Assembly: GCA_964567745.1 (NCBI GenBank)
Contig: CAZMNY010000038.1
Coordinates: forward strand, 19,822 to 83,821
Reading direction: 5' to 3'
Source of the DNA: CAZMNY01 sp964567745
GTDB lineage: Bacteria; Planctomycetota; Planctomycetia; Pirellulales; Pirellulaceae
DNA length: 64,000 nt
The position numbers were made by a program, and so were the translations under genes. The notes below the pieces were generated by a model, which made no database searches, was not told the DNA's origin, and saw only the letters and a list, made by a program, of their open reading frames with translations. Below, piece by piece: positions 33,754-46,300 of the stretch; the first letter of the stretch is position 1; each line of letters starts with the position of its first letter.

Positions 33754-36630
33754 TTACTTGAGCGGAAGTTCCGATTTTGACGATTTCTTGGTGGATTCTT
33801 GATCCCGCCAACGCACACCCACTTCCTCGGAAATGTCGGAAATCGATGCTTCCAGCTCCGACGCCTGACTGCTCAGCTCATCCTCTTCCGCGTCGTCGAG
33901 CACGTCGGTCTCAAGCGCGTCTCGCTCTTGGTTCAGCTGAGACAAATCACGAAGAGCCCACAAGTTGGTCGGACCGGCGAGTGAGGCCAGGCTTGCCGAA
34001 TCGTTTTCGGTTCGAGTCGACCGATCGCGGTTCGAAATGCGGTGGTTTGTTTGAGCTTGGTTGACGTCGCTTGCGAGCCAGCTCGGACCAAACGGCGCGT
34101 CTGGCTGCTGATTCAACTCAAGGCGACTCTCGAATACGGCCTCGGCTAATGCGAATCGTTCATCGGCATCACGTCCACGATCGAGCCTGGTTAGTTGCCG
34201 AGCGACGAGTGGCAGTTCAGCCGACTCGCCCTCTCCAGGACTCGCGGATGACGGGCCGTTCTGACTGCCGCTCGATCCTTGGCCATCGTTTTCCTCGCCT
34301 TCGCCCGATCCGCCAAATTGGTCACGCAGTGCGGCGATCGTGATGAAGGCATCGGTCAAGTCGAGCAGGTTGTTGGCGTTGACGTCGTAGTAGGGCGGCG
34401 GTTCATTGCCTGGCCCCGGCGTCGGCAATGGGCCGATCCCCAAGTCTCGGAGGCCGGTGATCAGCACGAAGGCATCTTGTGTTTCCAGCGCCCCGCTTGC
34501 ATTGACGTCGACGGGGAAGACCGCGTTGTGCCAAGGCGCCGTACTGCGTTCTGCGAAGTCGACGTGCGTCTCGACTTGCATGTCGGCCAGCGAAACCATG
34601 ACCGTCGCCGGCGAAACGCTCTCAAACGTGCTCGTCGGCGCGATGGCGTGAACGTAATAGTCGCCCGCTTCCAGATAGGGGAAGTTGTACACACCATAGA
34701 AGTCGGTTTGTGTCGTCGCCTCGACGCCAAACATCATTCGATCGAGTCGAATGAAAGTCGACGCGTGCCCCGACGCCACGGCGTATGCGATGTCGCCTTC
34801 CGCGCGGCCGAGCATCATCGTTTCGAATTCACCCGGCACCAGTTCGTCGGTCGTGTAACGTGCAAGCAAGTTATTCGAACTGTCGAAGACGTCAAGCCGT
34901 CCGTAACCGTTATTCAGTTCTCCCACCGCGTCAATCGAGACGCTTTTGACCGGCGAGTCGAAATCCATTCGCAATTCCGACTGTCCATCTCCCCAGGCGG
35001 TTGAGCTGATGTTGGTGGCGAAGTCAAAACCGAAGACGCCGGAACCGGTCGATGTTGATCCGCCGGTAAGGATCGCCTTCACGTCGATTCCGGAAACGTC
35101 GGTCCCTTGAGCGGTCAAAGTAACGCCCGACGTCGCGGTGGTGATCACCGTCTCCGTATTGAAGTCGTCCGGCTCAACGACCGTGTTCAAATCCTGCACT
35201 TGCCCGGAAGAATCTCGCAATTCAACCGTCCAATTTCGCAGCCCTCGGTCGGTCGCGTCGAGCGATTGGTCTTCATCCAAATCCAGATAGACAAACCCGG
35301 AAATGCCGGCCTCGGCGGTCGCTTCATGAGTTTCGGTTTGCCCGCTAAAAACGTGGGATGAGGCGATCACCGTCTGTTGTCCGCCGTTGGAACGATCGGC
35401 CGCCAGCGTCACCGTGCGAATTTCGACGGTGTGGGTGTTCGTGTCGGGCAGCGGAATCTGCAGGTCGAGCGTAACCTCGTATTCTTGCGGCGATTGAAGC
35501 GTCACCCAGCTGCCGCCGTCGATCCGATACTGAACCTCGTCGACTTTGTTGAGCGTAATGTCGCTGACCCATTTTACGTCGCCGAACAATTTGCCGTTTT
35601 CGTTGGCAAGCGTTTGAACCTGCGCTGAACCGTTGAACTCGTACGTCGTACCGACCGCCTTGCCGCTGCCGGTTAGCTTGTGTGGGACATCGAAAATGTC
35701 AAACACGCCGTCGTTGTCAGTGTCTCTCCAGCCGACCATCTGCAGCGACGTGAGGCTGCTGGTGTTTCCCGCGAAGGCTGCGTCGAGCGACCCGCCGTTG
35801 CTCATGATGCTGTCTTCATGAGTGTGGTTGGGATTGTCGACCGCATTCGTGTTGGGGATGTCGAGGTAGCCGCGTTGATCGAGATAGTGTCCCGCGAACG
35901 CGTACTCATCGAGCGCCCATGCCTGGTGTCCAACCTCATGTGCGACCGTGGAGGCCGGGCGACCGGACGGCATGACGATCATGCGTCCGCCGGAAAACGC
36001 AAACGCCCGAGAAAAAATCGAGCCGGAGCCATTCCATTGATCGTCGGCGTCATTCTCGCTATTGGCGACGAGAATCGTAAACGCCCAATCGGCGCCGTTG
36101 GCTTGCCGCTGCGCGTCATTGAAGTCGCGGATGTCCGACTGGATCTGACTCGACGGACTCGAGCTCGGTGTCTTAAAGCCAACCGAATCGAGGAACTCAT
36201 TCCCCCAGCTGACGTGGTCTTGCGAACGGCGATTGATCGGCTCCATCTCCGTCGCCACGGGGTTGTCGGCGAATTGCCAATCGACGATGAAATTCAAGGT
36301 GTGAACGTCGTTGATCGCTTCGAGCGAATCGACCCACCACTGAAGGCCCTCTTCGATCTTGGTCTTCGTCGCGAGGATGGAATTGGGATTCCAATCTTCG
36401 GTGCTCGTGTCGAGCGAGCCGTCCGATTCAAAGAAGACGGGCGTAACGACGACGTTGCCCATCATGAATTCCATCGTGTCGTCGGGCATCGCGCCGAACG
36501 GAAGGCCGGCCAGCAACGCGCGTTCTTCGAGTGCTTCGAAAGCGACGCGTCGGAACCGTTTTGACGCCTCGCGGCCGCTCTTTTTGTTTCGTCTCAACAA
36601 CATTTGACAGCTCGAAATGATATGTCTCAT
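33754..36630 (-). CDS. Exported metallopeptidase-like protein with SdrD-like and dockerin domains
   Basis: The ATG at 36630 (MRHIISSCQMLLRRNKKSGR) is preferred to one at 36747, because the basic stretch and FEALEERALLAG motif follow at the distance seen in related proteins. The product is 958 residues. A zinc-site motif STVAHEVGHQAWALDEY lies near residue 230, with a likely Met-turn DSIMSNGG further on; HExxH followed by DEY resembles M64/IgA-peptidase-like enzymes. A beta domain measures about 300-420, then an SdrD B-like domain (VYLDLDEDQSLDATDRGL). Dockerin repeats DVNASGALETQDAFV and DVNANNLLDLTDAFI lie at about 707-780, followed by GEGEENDGQGSSG and GEGESAELPL linkers. The tail is acidic and coiled-coil-like. 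The protein is exported; substrates are unknown. Confidence 0.8.
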   Translation of the reverse strand: MRHIISSCQMLLRRNKKSGREASKRFRRVAFEALEERALLAGLPFGAMPDDTMEFMMGNVVVTPVFFESDGSLDTSTEDWNPNSILATKTKIEEGLQWWVDSLEAINDVHTLNFIVDWQFADNPVATEMEPINRRSQDHVSWGNEFLDSVGFKTPSSSPSSQIQSDIRDFNDAQRQANGADWAFTILVANSENDADDQWNGSGSIFSRAFAFSGGRMIVMPSGRPASTVAHEVGHQAWALDEYAFAGHYLDQRGYLDIPNTNAVDNPNHTHEDSIMSNGGSLDAAFAGNTSSLTSLQMVGWRDTDNDGVFDIFDVPHKLTGSGKAVGTTYEFNGSAQVQTLANENGKLFGDVKWVSDITLNKVDEVQYRIDGGSWVTLQSPQEYEVTLDLQIPLPDTNTHTVEIRTVTLAADRSNGGQQTVIASSHVFSGQTETHEATAEAGISGFVYLDLDEDQSLDATDRGLRNWTVELRDSSGQVQDLNTVVEPDDFNTETVITTATSGVTLTAQGTDVSGIDVKAILTGGSTSTGSGVFGFDFATNISSTAWGDGQSELRMDFDSPVKSVSIDAVGELNNGYGRLDVFDSSNNLLARYTTDELVPGEFETMMLGRAEGDIAYAVASGHASTFIRLDRMMFGVEATTQTDFYGVYNFPYLEAGDYYVHAIAPTSTFESVSPATVMVSLADMQVETHVDFAERSTAPWHNAVFPVDVNASGALETQDAFVLITGLRDLGIGPLPTPGPGNEPPPYYDVNANNLLDLTDAFITIAALRDQFGGSGEGEENDGQGSSGSQNGPSSASPGEGESAELPLVARQLTRLDRGRDADERFALAEAVFESRLELNQQPDAPFGPSWLASDVNQAQTNHRISNRDRSTRTENDSASLASLAGPTNLWALRDLSQLNQERDALETDVLDDAEEDELSSQASELEASISDISEEVGVRWRDQESTKKSSKSELPLK

Positions 36631-36991
36631 TGCGTGAATGCCCCGATTGAGAGCCGTGAATGTCTCAGTCGGAGCGATGGCGAATCTCAGCCGAAAGGCG
36701 CTTCCCGCACCCTTTGAGACTCCGCGAAGGGTTGAAAAGTTCCCCATTCAGCCGATCTTGAGCCATCGGCGACGGCGAAAATCGAGCCAGAGTCTCATGA
36801 TTCGATCCTAGTCGGCCGATCTGAGACGACAATAGAATTGCCAACCGACAACACCTAACCCCATTATTTTCAGCATGTTACGTCAAATGCAACGATTCTG
36901 ACGGTCGTATCGCCTGGCCCACTCCACAAGAACTGGCCCCGGGGAAGTTCCTCATTGAGAGAGACGCCGGCAGCCCTCTGAACTTTCTATC

Positions 36992-37210
36992 GTGTCTGGG
37001 TCATCCTGCGCAACCTGCCGCAGCTGTCAAGGCTTTAGCTTGCCTTGAGGCAACTTGAAGCGCCTGTGCCTGTGACGCCTGGCGTTCACGACGCAAGACC
37101 TACGTGTCTGGGGGCATCCTGACGCAGTTGGAAAGGCCTCAGCCTTTGCATTCTTGAGGCGTCCTGGACGCGCGGTGCCTACAACGCTCCGTCGATCATC
37201 CCGCGTTCAC
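36992..37210. repeat. Imperfect tandem duplication, period about 112 nt
   Basis: GTGTCTGGGTCATCCTGCGCA at 36992 recurs as GTGTCTGGGGGCATCCTGACGC at 37104. CGTTCACGACGCAAGACC (37083) recurs as CGTTCACGATGGAAAGACGC (37203). Intervening CTTGAGGC and CCTG words are also shared, with many differences. Confidence 0.4.
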
Positions 37211-37267
37211 GATGGAAAGACGCCTGCCGAGCAGCGATCCAACGAATCGACAGGCAGCGAAGGCCGA

Positions 37268-37305
37268 CGAAAAACGGACGCAGCTGGATTCAGCACGCGT
37301 CCGTT
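37268..37305 (-). terminator. Rho-independent terminator of the giant gene
   Basis: On the minus strand AACGGACGC, a 15-nt loop, GCGTCCGTT, then further T residues. It begins about 39 nt after the stop codon of the 37344 gene. Confidence 0.8.
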
Positions 37306-37343
37306 GATTCGAAACAATTGTCGAGCGTCTTTAGGCGGTAGTC

Positions 37344-40300
37344 CTAAAGGGTCGCGAAGAAGTCGTCGCGTTCGTCGGTTTCGCCGAGCGATTCGTCGAC
37401 GTCGAAAGCGATGTCGTCGAGTGCTTCTTCCAGCGTCGAGGAACGCTGATCGCCAACAAGCCCATCGTCCATCGCGTCGGCCGGCTGTTGCAGCTGGAAC
37501 TCGACTTCCGTCGGCTTGATCCGAACGACTTCGCCCTTCTCGTCGCGACGAGTCGACTCAGCCTGCTCGTACGAGAGGGGAGTCGGAGCGACGATCGACT
37601 GCGAAGCGCCAAGCGAGCTGTAGGCGCGTTCGCCTTCGCCTCGCGATTCGCCTTCGCCGCCGCCGTTCTGAGCGTTAAACGCATCACGGAAAGCAGCGAT
37701 GGCAAGCAGGGCGTCCGAGACGTTTGCCAGACCGTCGTTGTTGGTGTCGATCTGGTTGCCGTTGGCGGCCACGACCGGCGGATCACCATTGCCCGGCGTG
37801 TAGACGCCCGATGCGGGCAACACAACCGATTGGTTGCCGCCACCAGCGAAGTACTTCGCCAGGAAGTTGATCACTCGAAGAGGATCGTCGGCCAAAATCA
37901 GGGTGTCGCCGGTGACGTCGCCAGGCGTAACGCCGTTGTGCCACTCGGTGTGGGTGACCGGAATGATATGGTCTTCCACTTCGCCATCCGGCGCCGGACC
38001 TATCGGATCCAAGCCGCCAGCTCGACTCAAGCGGAATCGAGCCACCAAGTCGCCAGTGATTGTCGTTCCGGGAGGATTGACGGACAAGTCGTGGACGCCA
38101 TCCGCGGTGTACTGAACGGAATCCGCGATCTTCTCGGAAGGTTCCCAAATGCCGTTACCGTTGAAGTCGATCCAAGCGTCGACGAAGCCAGGCTTCGAAG
38201 CCGACACGCCTTTGACTTCAATCTGCACCGTACCGGCCACGCCGACAAGCAACGTGTTGTTCAGCTGTCCGCCTTGACCGTCCGGCGTGAAGATGCCGAC
38301 CAAACCGTCTTCATCGTTCGTACCGCTATCGGTGTCGTCGCCCGTGGCGTTTGCCGTCGGCTGGCCATCGACATCAACGTCAATGGCTTGACCAAGCGTG
38401 AAGGCGACGTCGACCTTGTGGCGGGCGCCGTCTTCGCTTTCCAGCACGGGATAGCCGCTGCCGTTCGTCGAGACGGTCGGAGCGTCACCATAGTCTTCGC
38501 CGGAACCGATCGTAATCCTGAAGCGAGTTTCGTCGGTCACTTGATTCGGCTGGAGCACGTTGCCCGCCAGATCTGAGATGCCTTCGACAAACGTCTCGAT
38601 GATACCCGTGATATCGGCAACGCCCGTGACCAGAATCTCGTCGTCGCGAACCGTCGTTCCCACACCTTCCAAATCGCTTCCGTCGATCGCCGCAGCAATC
38701 TCGACTGCCATTTGCTGAGCCGTAAACGACTCATCCGGAATGAACACGATCGGCACGGCGCCGGGCACGCCGGGCTGACCCAGCTGGAGCAGCGGCGAGC
38801 TGGAAACGTCGAGGAAGTGAGCCGTTGAAGCATTCACCAAGGTGATGAAGCCATCGCCGTCGTGCGACGGATTGAGACCCAGTCCAACATTCGCGATCGC
38901 CGTAACGATCAAATTGGCGATGTCATCGAGCGTACTGTTGGCCACGTCGAACTCAATCACTTGTCGACCCGGAACAGCATTCTCGTCATCGTCGAACTCG
39001 AAGACGACCGGCAAGTTCACTCCGTCGCCAATCGAGAAGATCTGGCCATCGGCGAAGCCCTGCGGTACGCCAGCCACGGCTGGGACTCGAATGCCAAACT
39101 CAGGTTCGACGCCAGGACTGCCAGTGAGGATCAAGTTCGTATTCGTCATGTCGACCGTGTGAACTCGGCCACCGCCGATGTGGATGCGTCCTTCACCGAA
39201 GTGAACCGGCGACAAGCCCGAGCTTCCAGACGTGATCGCGGTAACCATGAAGTCCGCAATCTCTTCGTAGGTGTCGCCAGCAGTAATACTTATCGCTACC
39301 GCACCGTCTTGGCTCGTGCCGTTACCAGAGTCGAATTCGTAAATGGCCAGATTGACGCCGTCATCGACTGTGAAGAACTCACCGTCGGTAACACCGCCGG
39401 TCAGCGATCCAGACGAGGTCATCGTCGGTGCGCCGCTGATGTCGACTTGAGTCAACGCGTTTCCGCCCAAGTGCACTCGACCGTCGCCAATATGCCTCGG
39501 ACTGAGTCCCAGGCCCTCGTCGATCAAGGCGGAGACAATCGCGTCAGCCAGATCATTTTGAGTGCTGAGCGAAGTGAAGGTGATTGGAGTCGAGCCCGCG
39601 GCAACGCTTCCGTTATTGTCATACTCAAAAGTCACGCCATCGACCACAAACGACTCGCGGTCGGTGACTCCGTTGACTCCGCCGCCAAACTCAGGGGCGA
39701 TCAACGTGAATGTCTCCTGAATCGTGGCGACATAGCCGCTTTCGAATTCGAAGTCGACCACGTTACCCAAGTCGTCGGTGATGGTGAACTTCTCGCCATC
39801 GACAACCTGAGCGCCATTGGGGGCCTTGGGCACGTGCGAATCGCTGTTGGCCAATTCCACAGTGTACGTGTGGTTCGGGGCCCAGATGCCTGCGATCGGC
39901 GTAAGTCGTACTGTGTTGTTCGTGGCCGCATAGCTGAAGCGGTAATCGATACCGTCGATCAGCCGCTCGCCATCGCGAAGCACGGTAACTTGGTTCGTTC
40001 GAACTGTCGTGTCGTCGATGCCAACACCGTTCTGCGGATCGATTGGCTCGAGGCCGTCGAACAGCTGAATCGAGAATCCGCTGAGGATCTGCGAAGTCAG
40101 CACGGACGTCAACGATTGATCGAAGTCGAATCCATCGGCATCGTTGTCTCGAGGCACGATTAGCCGGGCCACGGGGCCAGCAAAGTCAGCTCGATCAAGG
40201 GCGCCGCGGTCGGCGAACACGTTTCGGCCGGAACTGTTGAGGTTCGGCGAACCCGGATCGTCCCCACGCAGCTGGCCGAAGCCATCTGTGTCGGGCGCCA

Positions 40301-43300
40301 GCAGCGGCGAGACCGTGATACCGAGTGGATTCTTCACGCTGACAAGACCGGGTCGGTCACTGAACTGATCGACTCCGCTATCGACGGCGAGCGAACCTTC
40401 CTGGAGATAGAACAGGTCGCCAGCCGCGTCGAGGAACAGGTCCTGATTAGCCGACGCGTCCAGGTCAATCGCGTTGCTTCCCAGATCTCCGGTGTTGGTG
40501 TGGGTACCGTTGCCAGAGAAGAGGTTGCCGCCGAGCACGGTTGTCGAGGAGCTGGCGTCGATGCTGATGCCGGTTCCGGTGTCGGCCAGGATATTGTTGA
40601 TCAGAGTCGGGCTGGCGCCGTCCTCAATCAAGATACCCGTCGTGCCGCCAAAGACCGTGTTGTTAACCAAGCGGCCAAACGGAAGCGGGCTGTTGCCATC
40701 GGGGTCGCCTTCGCCGGCAAAGCGAATGCCGCCGCCGCCGTTGTCGAACAGGATGTTGTTCTGAACGACGACGCCTGGGATCAGGTTGGCGTCGTTGACT
40801 TGCAGGGTCGTTCGCACTGGACCGGAGTGCGGAAGCGAGCCAGCGGCCGGCGCCAAGTCGTTTCGATCTCGCAGTCCGGGGCCGACGTTGATGGCAAACT
40901 GAGCCGACTCGCGAATCACGTTGGATTCGAGAATCATCTGGCCCTGGTCGCGATGGGTGTTCTCGTCGCCGAAGTCATCGAATTCAACCAGCCCAATGCT
41001 GTTTGCAAGCGAATTCGATGGTCGGATGTCGAGCGTGTAGGCGCCGGTGAATTGTCCACCATTCGCCGAGCCTTCAACTTGCGGATCGTAGACGGTGTTG
41101 AAGAATCCACTCACGCCGGCATAGTAGGTTCCGTCAGCCGGAGCGATGAAGTTGACCGGACCGCCGAAGAACGAGAAGCCTTGAGCCAACTCCGTTCCGA
41201 CTGAGTCGAAGATTCGGACCAAGCCAAAGAAGTTAGCGTCACTGGTTGCGAGTTCGATCGAGTAGTCGTCGCCAGCATCCAAATCGAAGGAGACCAAGTC
41301 GACGTCGTTACTCGAGTTATGGTCGCCGATTAGCGATGCGGCTTTAAAGCGGCCGTCACCCGCGATGCCGGTATCGTTGGCCGTCGCTAAGGTGTCATTG
41401 TTTTCGTCTATGCCAGGTCCAAACAGGTCGACAATCACCGTTTCGCCAAACAAGTTGACTTTGTTAGACGAGCTCGTCGTTCCGGCAATCGTTCCATCCG
41501 AGAGGCCGGCGGTGATCGCCAAGACGCTCTGGACGCTGGACGAGTTGACCGCGTCACGGAAATTCCGCGAGATAACGATCGAGTCATCAAACACGTTGTA
41601 GAGAATCGGTTCGTTACCTTGCACGACGCCGTTGAGGAATTCTTCGTTCTCGAATTCAAAGACAACCGTATCGACGCCGTCGCTTACGGAAATCGTGTCG
41701 CCTTCGAGGATTTCCCAACCATTTGGCATGACGACTTGAACGTCTTGTGAGATGCGGTCGTTGGTGTCGAATGCACGGAACAGTGCCAGTGCATCGGGAT
41801 CTACCGATTGGCCGATAACCTCGGCTCGGCGAGCTTCCAGTGTGTAGTTGGCAAGCGCCGCGCTGGTCACGGTGACGCCTGTAAATGACTCGTTCGATGT
41901 GCCACCCGTGGCCAGTTCACCACGCTCGGCGAAACCGATAATGATGTCGTCAATGTAAACGCCTTCAAAGTCGTTGTCGCGAACCTTGAGCATCGCGCCA
42001 TTGTTGCCGGCCGGGTCGGTACTCGCCGTATAGTCCGAGAAGAAATCGCCCATGCTCGGGATATTGATTCCCTGAGACGGATCGTGCGGGTTGGAAACGC
42101 CCAACTCGACCAAGCCGAGCGGACCGACGTCTTGCGAAATGATGTTGTGACCTAACATCACGACAACGCTGTCATAGGTCTTAATCGCTGAGCGAAGACC
42201 ATTCGCATAAGTGTCCGCCAATGCTTGCGCGATAGAATCCCGCACATCGGCAGCTGACATATCGGAATGCGTCAGCACTCGCACATCCGAGTTGATCCCA
42301 AGCGAGCCTTCGACGAATGACGCCGGCAAACCGGTGCCGATCACTCGACTAGCGCCTTCCAAGTTCACGCGATGGTCGGCCAAGTGCGGCATAACTCCGG
42401 CGAAACCATTGACGACGATTTCAACTTCGTAGTTGCCCGTCGTGATGCCGAAGCCAGTTCCAGGAACATTGGGGTCGTAGGACGCATTTGTCGAATCGCT
42501 AATCCCCAAGTAATAGGTTCCCGTCGAGGGAATCGTAAACGTCAACATCGGGTCCGTACCGTTGACGTCGTCGGAGAAGTCAAGCTCATTGCCGACCGCG
42601 TCAAACACTCGAATGTAGGCGTTGAGCCCGGATCCGATTGACTCGGCATTTACGGTCATGTCGACAACGTCTCCCGCATTGAGGTTCAATTCCATGAGAT
42701 CGACGTCGATCTCTGGATTGAACGTAAAATTCGGGTTATCGCCGATAAAGCCGAAGGCCAGGAAGCGATCCGAGCCGCCTTGAAGTCCCGTGTCGAGTCC
42801 GCCGATGGCATCGTTGGACGGTTCGGAAGCGAAAAGATCAGCCGTAGTGGTGTAGTTCAAGCCGACAAGAGCTTGCGAGATTGTTTGAGCAACTTCTGCG
42901 GCGGACTGAGCCGTGCTGAACGGAATCGTCGTGGCAGTTGGGTTGATGGTAGAGCCATTCGAATCGAATTCGAAGAACAAACCATGAATCTCGAAGCTAT
43001 CTTCGTCGTCGATGAATTCCGTCGGGGGCACGACAAGAGTGATTCCCGAATCGATTTCAAACGTCGTCGTCGGTCCGCCGAAACCGTTATCGTCGGTGAC
43101 TGTGAATGTCTGGCCGTCGCGGTAACGGTTGCCCGGAAGTAGCCGAAGTTGCTGACCCGCGAAACGAGCATCGCCGAGTCCGAAGTCGCCGCCAGTGCTG
43201 ACTTCGAATCGCAACCGCAAGTTATCAAGTCCGGCGAACGGCGAAATATCGATACGAGCTTGTCGCCATGAAACCGGCGCGCCGCCGTCGTTAATGTCGA

Positions 43301-46300
43301 AGTGCTCTTGCACGTCTGCCTGTAGCGAATACTTATCGAGAATATCTTGCGGCGACGCAAACGTCGTCAATGCGAGCGATTCTGGGTCGTATTCGTCAAT
43401 CGCACCGCGGGCCGAGTTGTTCGTGGCCAGCAAGTGCCAGACTCCGTCCTCACCCGACAGATACGTTCGAACCGAATCTTGCATTTCGGCAAGGTGGTTC
43501 TTGTTCTGCGTGTCAACAAAGTAGTTGTAGTAAACAACCGGAGTGTCAGACGGCGAGTAACCGACCAAGCTGAACGGCTCGGACTCAACGGCGCCCTGCA
43601 TTCCGCCAACCAAGTCCATGCTGTTGGTGATTTGCGGAACATAATTCGAGTTGTTCGGGCCGGGGTAGCCAAAGTAGAGACTGCCTTCGCCACCTGCAGC
43701 AGGGCGACTGCCGTCAAATGCAGCTTCGATACCGTGACCGGCGTCATCCTTCCGGTTTTCGGTAATATGCCAAGGATTGAAAGTGTTTGGCCCGAAGTCG
43801 AGGCCGTCGACGTTGCGTAGTCCGGTTTCGATAACGGATTGCCCGTCGACAAAGATCGGCTGTAGCTCACCGGCCGTATTGAAGGCGTACATTCGACCGC
43901 CTTGATCGATGCCGATCAAGATATCGCTGTAGTAGTTCGCCTGACCGCCGATATCGTTGAGGAAACCTGATTCGAGCAATTCACCCGCGTACTGGTGAGG
44001 AACTGACGTCAAGCCTTGGAACTGAACCGCCGCACCTCCGGGGCCCGCAAATCGCAGAGCGGACGCCGATTCGACATAGTCGGCCTTGGTGTCGCCCATC
44101 GCTGGGCCCAGCGGCGGAGTCGCGGTTCTAAAGTTGGTGATTTCAAACAAGCCGCCAGTATCGGAAACAGCAAACATCCGATTCAGTCCGGCACCAACAA
44201 ACGTCATGCCGGTGATCGTGCCGCCCGGCGCTGTTCCGCCGACGATAAGCGGCGGTTCATCAACGTCAACCAACTGCACGTTTCCATCGGTGAACGAGAT
44301 GCCTGAGAGGAGTTGCGTCACACCGAGCGTCGTGTTGCTGGAAACGGCCTGGAAAGCGGCTGCCGCCAAGTCCGAAGGACCATCAGCCGCATTATAAGGA
44401 ATGCTGATGAATCCAGACGTCGTGGCGCCGTCAGCGCCAGTGTCTTCAAAAATGCCAGGTCGATTTGTTTCGAGGAACGAGAAGTCACCCGTGTCGGCGC
44501 CGCTAAAGTTCAAGCGAGTGCCGTCGTGGCTGGCGTTGACAGTGAAGTTCTGGAACGCGGCGACGATCGCATCACCAAACTCGATTCGGTTCATCACCTC
44601 TTCAACCGGAATGACATTGCCAATACCGTCCGGCACCCCTTCGGTCGCCAAACCGTTCGAGCTTACCGTTGCGACGTTTGCCGCGACGGAGCTCTCGTTG
44701 ATCAGCGAAATCCGGGCGCCGTCGTTAGCCGCGATTACGTTGAACGCCGAAGCTCCGTTAATCGCGCCCATGATCGACGAAATCATCGCCGCTTGATTAT
44801 CCGACTTGCGGAAATTGATAAGGATGTGGCCGCCGGGAGGCGCGCCGCCGGGAGCATCGAGATCGTTGAATTCGAACGTTCGCGTGTCGGTCGTGGAGGT
44901 CTTGTTATCCGTAATAACGATTGTGTCGCCGTCATTGAACGCGATACCGGCCGGACTGCCAGGGGAATCCGTCGCCGTCACCACGATCACCGTACCGGTG
45001 TCGAATTCATAGCGGGCACCGTCGAGACGGAAGAAGTCGCCGTCTCGGATCGTCAAGTTGCCTGCCGGAGTGTGATCGAAGTTGACGTCCGGGCCCGAGT
45101 TGAATTCAAAACTAAAATCGGGATTCAAGTCGCCGTTTGTGTCGACGCCAAAAGTAACTCGCGGATCAGCCAAGCCACCCGGCGACGACTGATCGCCAAT
45201 CAAACGCGTCGTCGTGGTCAAATCGACAAACGTCGCTTCTGGGAAGATCAACGTATTGCGGTCGTTATTTACCGGGTCAACCGTCGTGTCGAGCCTCGCT
45301 CGTTCGCGAATCTGTGTGCCGGCGCCAAAGTAGAGGCGGTCAAATGGATTATCGCTGTCCGCACGAGTTCGGTCGTTCCCATCGCCGGCTCCCGTGTCCT
45401 CGTTGAACGCATACAGGATGTTCTCGGTCCATTGCGACCCGAAGTCTCGTCGATTGCCGATGGCGTAGAGGTTGATGTCCGGGTTGCTGCCGATATTGGT
45501 GCCTGCCCGGCCGTAATCCAACGCCTCGAACCAAACACCCGAACCGTTTTGCGAACCATCGGACGAAAACGCCCGCTGTGAGTTGTCGTCGTCAGGGATA
45601 GACGTCTCAATGCCATCATCGCCGATAATCGTGGCCAAGGCATTCGTTGTGTCTAGGCGAGGATCAATCTGGAGATAGTTGCCAACCGTCGCGTCGCTAC
45701 GCAAGCCAAATTCCGGATTGGTGAACCCGTAAATGAAACCGTCATCGGGTCGGACCGCGATGTCGTCGACATTCACGCCCCATGTGCCCACGGTTCCGAC
45801 AAATTCGCCAGTAAACGGATTGACCGTCGAAAGGCGGTTGCGATCCGTGCCAGCATCCTCTTGGACAAACAGCGTCAGATCGCTGAGGAAGTATTCGACT
45901 TCGCTGCCGCCATGAACAAAGTCGAGGACGATCGCGTCTTCCGCAATGTTGGATCCATTGGAGGTATCGATGTGGTCTTCAACAATACGCTGAAGCGAGT
46001 TGACCGGCTCGAGCCGCAAGAGTTCGTTGTCCGGATTGGCCGTCGTAAACTGATTCATCTGAACCAACAAGGAGGCTTCCGATGTGACCGCAATGTAATA
46101 GCGGCCGGAACTGACGCTTCCCGCAGCGGGCAACATGATCGTGCCGATGTACGGATCCGCCGTGCCGAACGATCCTCGAGAAAGATCATCGCCATCCAAG
46201 TTTTCCAATGCGGCCGGCAAGTCATCGATGATGTTCGAGTCGTTCGTTACCAACACCAAGTTGCCCGGCGAGCCGGCGTTGTCATCGAACACATAAATAT

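Larger units (their letters stand above)
36631..37343. other. Intergenic region with terminator and imperfect tandem duplication
   Basis: 713 nt with no supported gene. It contains the terminator of the giant gene (37268-37305) and a degenerate duplication at about 36992-37210. The rest should include the promoter of the 33754 gene. Confidence 0.5.

Noticed and set aside
38862..40163. 433-codon plus-strand open frame within the giant gene
   Set aside because: Antisense shadow of a high-G+C coding frame; composition rich in Arg/Val/Asp as expected from the complement.
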